7,844 nt of DNA from Dialister sp. UBA7295 (GTDB lineage Bacteria; Bacillota; Negativicutes; Veillonellales; Dialisteraceae). Position numbers and translations under genes: made by a program. The notes under the pieces are model-generated. The model saw only the letters and a program-made list of their open reading frames with translations. It had not been told where the DNA came from and ran no database searches. The stretch lies in NCBI GenBank assembly GCA_002471975.1, contig DKQZ01000013.1, positions 1 to 7,844 of the forward strand, in the 5' to 3' direction. Shown one piece after another: positions 5,775 through 7,844 of the stretch (positions are counted from its first letter, which is position 1; the number at the start of each line of letters is the position of its first letter).

Positions 5775-5804
5775 TTTACCGACTACCTCGGTCAGATTAT
5801 ACCA
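5775..5804 (-). promoter_or_regulatory. Promoter and leader start of the holin-like toxin
   Basis: The minus strand carries the extended -10 TGGTATAAT (5804-5796) with no convincing -35; the position 17 bp upstream reads TAGGAT and overlaps the terminator at 5812-5842. The leader then has GAGGTAGTCGGTAAA (5789-5775), 14 of 15 identical to the leader of the antitoxin RNA at 5561-5575. Confidence 0.65.
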
Positions 5805-5811
5805 TGTGTTC

Positions 5812-5842
5812 GATGGAGATCCTATGAAATCTCCATCTTTTT
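5812..5842 (+). terminator. Strong plus-strand terminator upstream of the toxin
   Basis: GATGGAGAT (5812-5820) pairs perfectly with ATCTCCATC (5829-5837) around an 8-nt loop, followed by five T. It lies beyond the toxin promoter. It would end any antitoxin read-through transcript, or insulate the locus. Confidence 0.8.
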
Positions 5843-5880
5843 GTTTCAATCGAACCTGACGATCATGATTAACGTTTGCC

Positions 5881-6262
5881 ACTGCACTACCCATAAAAGT
5901 CGAAAATGAGGACAAAGGAAATCATGCTGCCGGTCACCACCTTTCCTGGGATGGAAAGGTGGCTGCAGAGCAGCCGGATAGGTCGTTAAACGCTGCAAGG
6001 CACAAATGAGGCTAATTGACAAACCATTCCCGGGACAAAAGACACAATCGGCACGCGAGTTGGCTTCCCCTCGGGGAAGCTGGCCCGAAGGGCCTGAAAG
6101 GGCAGGAAATGGGAATGGCGGCCGAAGGCCGCTGATGAAAAGCCTTCCCTAGATAGGGGAGGTGTCGACGAAGTCGACGGATGGGATGATTGATGTACTC
6201 TCGCACTATCCATTCAAGTCGAAAATGAAGAAAATCATAGAAGTTCCGAGTTCCGAGAAGGG
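5881..6262 (+). repeat. Composite intergenic repeat, copy R5
   Basis: Core TAAAAGTCGAAAATGAG (5894-5910); stem 5937-5946/5953-5962 with GGCTGC-AGA-GCAGCC (5961-5975), as in R4; GCTTCCCC/GGGGAAGC (6063-6080) with GGCCC-GAA-GGGCC (6082-6094), as in R3; GCGGCC-GAA-GGCCGC near 6118-6132; CCTTCCCT/AGGGGAGG (6143-6162, one wobble) with GTCGAC-GAA-GTCGAC (6164-6178); core at 6213-6230; then a GTTCCGA heptamer pair (6241-6258). The 20 bases before 5881 resemble a decayed GATGATTAATGTATGTCC flank. No gene. Confidence 0.85.
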
Positions 6263-6321
6263 CATCAGGGGCCCGGCCGGCATTCATGCAGGTGTATGCA
6301 GCATCATTAAAAGTTATTTCG

Positions 6322-6357
6322 ATCGTGATTATCGTGAGTATCGTGGCTATCGGGAAG
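6322..6357 (+). repeat. Nonamer tandem repeat
   Basis: Four 9-bp units in register: ATCGTGATT, ATCGTGAGT, ATCGTGGCT, ATCGGGAAG. It abuts the terminator hairpin at 6360, as the nonamer array at 4402-4447 abuts its hairpin. Confidence 0.8.
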
Positions 6358-6359
6358 GT

Positions 6360-6393
6360 GGCGGCACACAATTCATAAGATGCCGCCTTTTTT
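6360..6393 (+). terminator. Intrinsic terminator in a gene-free stretch
   Basis: GGCGGCA (6360-6366) pairs with TGCCGCC (6381-6387) over a 14-nt loop, followed by six T (6388-6393). No protein gene lies upstream on this strand after the toxin-antitoxin locus, so it either serves an unseen transcript of the repeat region or is part of the repeat element. The stem resembles 4336-4363, which lacks the T-run. Confidence 0.75.
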
Positions 6394-6424
6394 GATTTTG
6401 TCTCTATCCGATGGATACCACCTG

Positions 6425-6600
6425 ATGGTCAGGACCCCCGAAAAAGCCTCCCCGAAGTTCGGGCAGTCAGCGAAGCTGACGGAGGGGATGTACTATCGTA
6501 CAAGTCGAAAATGAGATAAAAGGTACAAGTATTCGGGGGGGCTCCGCAAAGCGGCGGGGGATGTACTTTCGTACGTGTCGAAAATGAGGAAAAGCATAAA
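6425..6600 (+). repeat. Composite intergenic repeat, short copy R6
   Basis: CCCGAA/TTCGGG (6451-6463) with GTCAGC-GAA-GCTGAC (6466-6480); GTAC-TATC-GTAC (6490-6501) with core at 6499-6515; CCGC-AAA-GCGG (6543-6553); GTAC-TTTC-GTAC (6563-6574) with core variant TACGTGTCGAAAATGAGG (6572-6589). Two near-tandem GTAC-N4-GTAC plus core units are visible. Confidence 0.8.
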
Positions 6601-6679
6601 ACCGTTCCGTTCGAGACTCCCGTCAGAGTCCACGATTCAGACTTGAGCGAGAGAAGTAAAATATTTATTTCCCCAGATG

Positions 6680-6725
6680 AAATCTTTACTTTTATATGAG
6701 ATAATAAGCTTAAAAGTAAAGATTT
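6680..6725. promoter_or_regulatory. Perfect 15-bp inverted repeat and promoter before the Fic gene
   Basis: AAATCTTTACTTTTA (6680-6694) and TAAAAGTAAAGATTT (6711-6725) are exact reverse complements separated by 16 bp. The spacer holds an extended -10-like TGAGATAAT (6697-6705); no clear -35 is seen. The right arm ends one base before GGAGG (6726-6730). Position and symmetry suggest an operator, most simply bound by the N-terminal HTH of the Fic protein itself. Confidence 0.65.
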
Positions 6726-6735
6726 GGAGGCGCAC

Positions 6736-7659
6736 ATGTACAGTTACGAAGGACTAAAGCAAGAACTTACCCGCCGGGGCATGACCATGACCGCCCTGGG
6801 AAAAGCTGCGGGTATTTCCTCCCGGACCCTTGCCAAAATTTCAAAAGGGCAGAAAATCTCCCTCTCCGTCCTTTTGAAGATGGGCGCCGTCCTCTCCTGC
6901 CCCGTAGAAACCCTCTTTCACGAAGTCTCGGACAATCCCGTCCTCCGTGCACTCCGGGAAGAGAAGGAAAATCATATTTCCAATGGCTTTTATCATGAAT
7001 TTCAGGTTCGCATGACCTATAACTCCAACCACATGGAAGGAAGCCGCCTTACAGAAAAAGAAACCCGTATGATCTTCGAAACTTCGACCATCTACGGAAA
7101 AGGCAGCCTTTCCGTAGATGACATTCTGGAAACGGTCCATCACTTCCGGGCCATTGATTATGTCATCGACCATGCGGAAGAAAAACTGACAGAAACCATG
7201 ATCAAAGAACTTCATCTCATCCTGAAACAGGATACGAAGGACGCAAGACTTCCCTGGTTTGCCGTGGGTGACTATAAAAAAAGACCAAATATGGTAGGCG
7301 GCCGGGAAACCGCAGCACCGGAAGACGTACATAAAGAAATGATGCGCCTTCTCTCCGACTATCGGAAAATTCCGCAAATCACCCTGGAAGACATCATCAC
7401 TTTCCATGTCCGCTTCGAAAGGATCCATCCCTTCCAGGACGGAAACGGCCGGGTAGGCCGGCTCATCGCCCTGAAAGAATGCCTTGGAAATACCATTGTC
7501 CCCTTCCTCATAGAAGACAGAAAAAAAGACTACTACTACCGCGGACTCTATGAATGGGACAGAGAACCGGGATACCTCCTGGATACCTGCCGGGATGGCC
7601 AGGACACAGTCAGGAAACTGCTGGACTACTTTCAGATAGAAACTGCAGAGTCCCGGTAA
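6736..7659 (+). CDS. fic: Fic-domain AMP-transferase with N-terminal HTH (class II, self-inhibited)
   Basis: The 307-residue product joins a Cro/C1-type helix-turn-helix (about 5-61, helices around LGKAAGISSRTLAKISKG) to a Fic domain. The catalytic loop HPFQDGNGRVGR (231-242) is complete: H231 is the base, D235 would hold Mg2+, and the glycines and arginines bind ATP phosphates. An inhibitory-helix motif (S/T)xxxE(G/N) is present as SNHMEG (97-102), upstream of the Fic core, which defines class II Fic proteins held off by E101. The likely target-docking flap is near GDYKKRPNMVGG (178-189). Such enzymes transfer AMP to a hydroxyl of a target protein; the target is unknown. ATG 6736 is chosen because GGAGG ends five bases upstream; the in-frame TTG at 6724 lies in the operator arm. 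No separate antitoxin gene is present. It is probably autoregulated. Confidence 0.93.
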   Translation: MYSYEGLKQELTRRGMTMTALGKAAGISSRTLAKISKGQKISLSVLLKMGAVLSCPVETLFHEVSDNPVLRALREEKENHISNGFYHEFQVRMTYNSNHMEGSRLTEKETRMIFETSTIYGKGSLSVDDILETVHHFRAIDYVIDHAEEKLTETMIKELHLILKQDTKDARLPWFAVGDYKKRPNMVGGRETAAPEDVHKEMMRLLSDYRKIPQITLEDIITFHVRFERIHPFQDGNGRVGRLIALKECLGNTIVPFLIEDRKKDYYYRGLYEWDREPGYLLDTCRDGQDTVRKLLDYFQIETAESR

Positions 7660-7705
7660 AACCTCAAGACTGAAAACTTTGGAAATACACCCATCGGGCT
7701 CGCAT

Positions 7706-7844
7706 GGGAATTCCGAGTTCCGAGATTCACGCCCGGCGGCTGAAGGCCGCCTGGTGAAAAGCCTTCCCTAGATAGGGAAGGTGTCAGCGAAGCTGACGGA
7801 TGGGATGATTAATGTATGTCCTGCACTACCCATACAAGTCGAAA
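7706..7844 (+). repeat. Composite intergenic repeat, copy R7 (cut by window end)
   Basis: Heptamer run ATTCCGA, GTTCCGA, GATTCAC (7710-7730 region), GGCGGCT-GAA-GGCCGCC (7735-7751, one G.U wobble), palindrome CCTTCCCT/AGGGAAGG (7762-7781), GTCAGC-GAA-GCTGAC (7783-7797), tail GGATGGGATGATT, then core TACAAGTCGAAA at 7833-7844. It follows the Fic stop by about 50 bp; no clear Fic terminator is seen. Confidence 0.85.

Overview
The window looks like chromosome from a gut Firmicute with Gram-positive-type expression signals: strong AGGAGG-like ribosome binding sites, TTGNNN/TATAAT promoters and rho-independent terminators. The composite intergenic repeats and gene families remind me of Dialister/Veillonellaceae (Negativicutes). 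That assignment rests on recollection, not on a search. No rRNA, tRNA, transposase, integrase or CRISPR array is visible.

Layout. 1-546: composite repeat R1, then the promoter of a ten-helix EamA/DMT transporter (547-1407). 1408-1570: heptamer tandem repeat and hairpin elements. 1574-2217: a complete type II toxin-antitoxin operon (RelB/DinJ-type antitoxin 1647-1913, YoeB-type RNase 1918-2187) with promoter, candidate operator and terminator. 2242-2780: composite repeat R2 and one inverted hairpin module. 2801-4139: an M20 metallopeptidase on the minus strand with its own promoter and terminator. 4148-5510: no credible protein gene; heptamer arrays, a nonamer array, hairpin elements, and composite repeats R3 and R4 in tandem. 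5521-5842: a compact locus that looks like a type I toxin-antitoxin system, with a 24-residue holin-like toxin on the minus strand facing a small antisense RNA on the plus strand. 5881-6600: repeats R5 and R6 with a strong terminator between them. 6680-7659: a Fic AMP-transferase with an N-terminal DNA-binding domain, preceded by a perfect 15-bp inverted repeat. 7706-7844: start of repeat R7.

Three toxin-type loci (YoeB, holin-like peptide, Fic) are scattered among dense repeats in under 8 kb, while the transporter and peptidase are ordinary single genes.

The most notable structural signal is the repeat family. It is built from paired hairpins whose stem sequences are replaced wholesale between copies while base pairing, a GAA/AAA-type loop and the flanks are kept. 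This is natural covariation that argues for selection on a folded nucleic acid, either RNA or single-stranded DNA during mobilisation.
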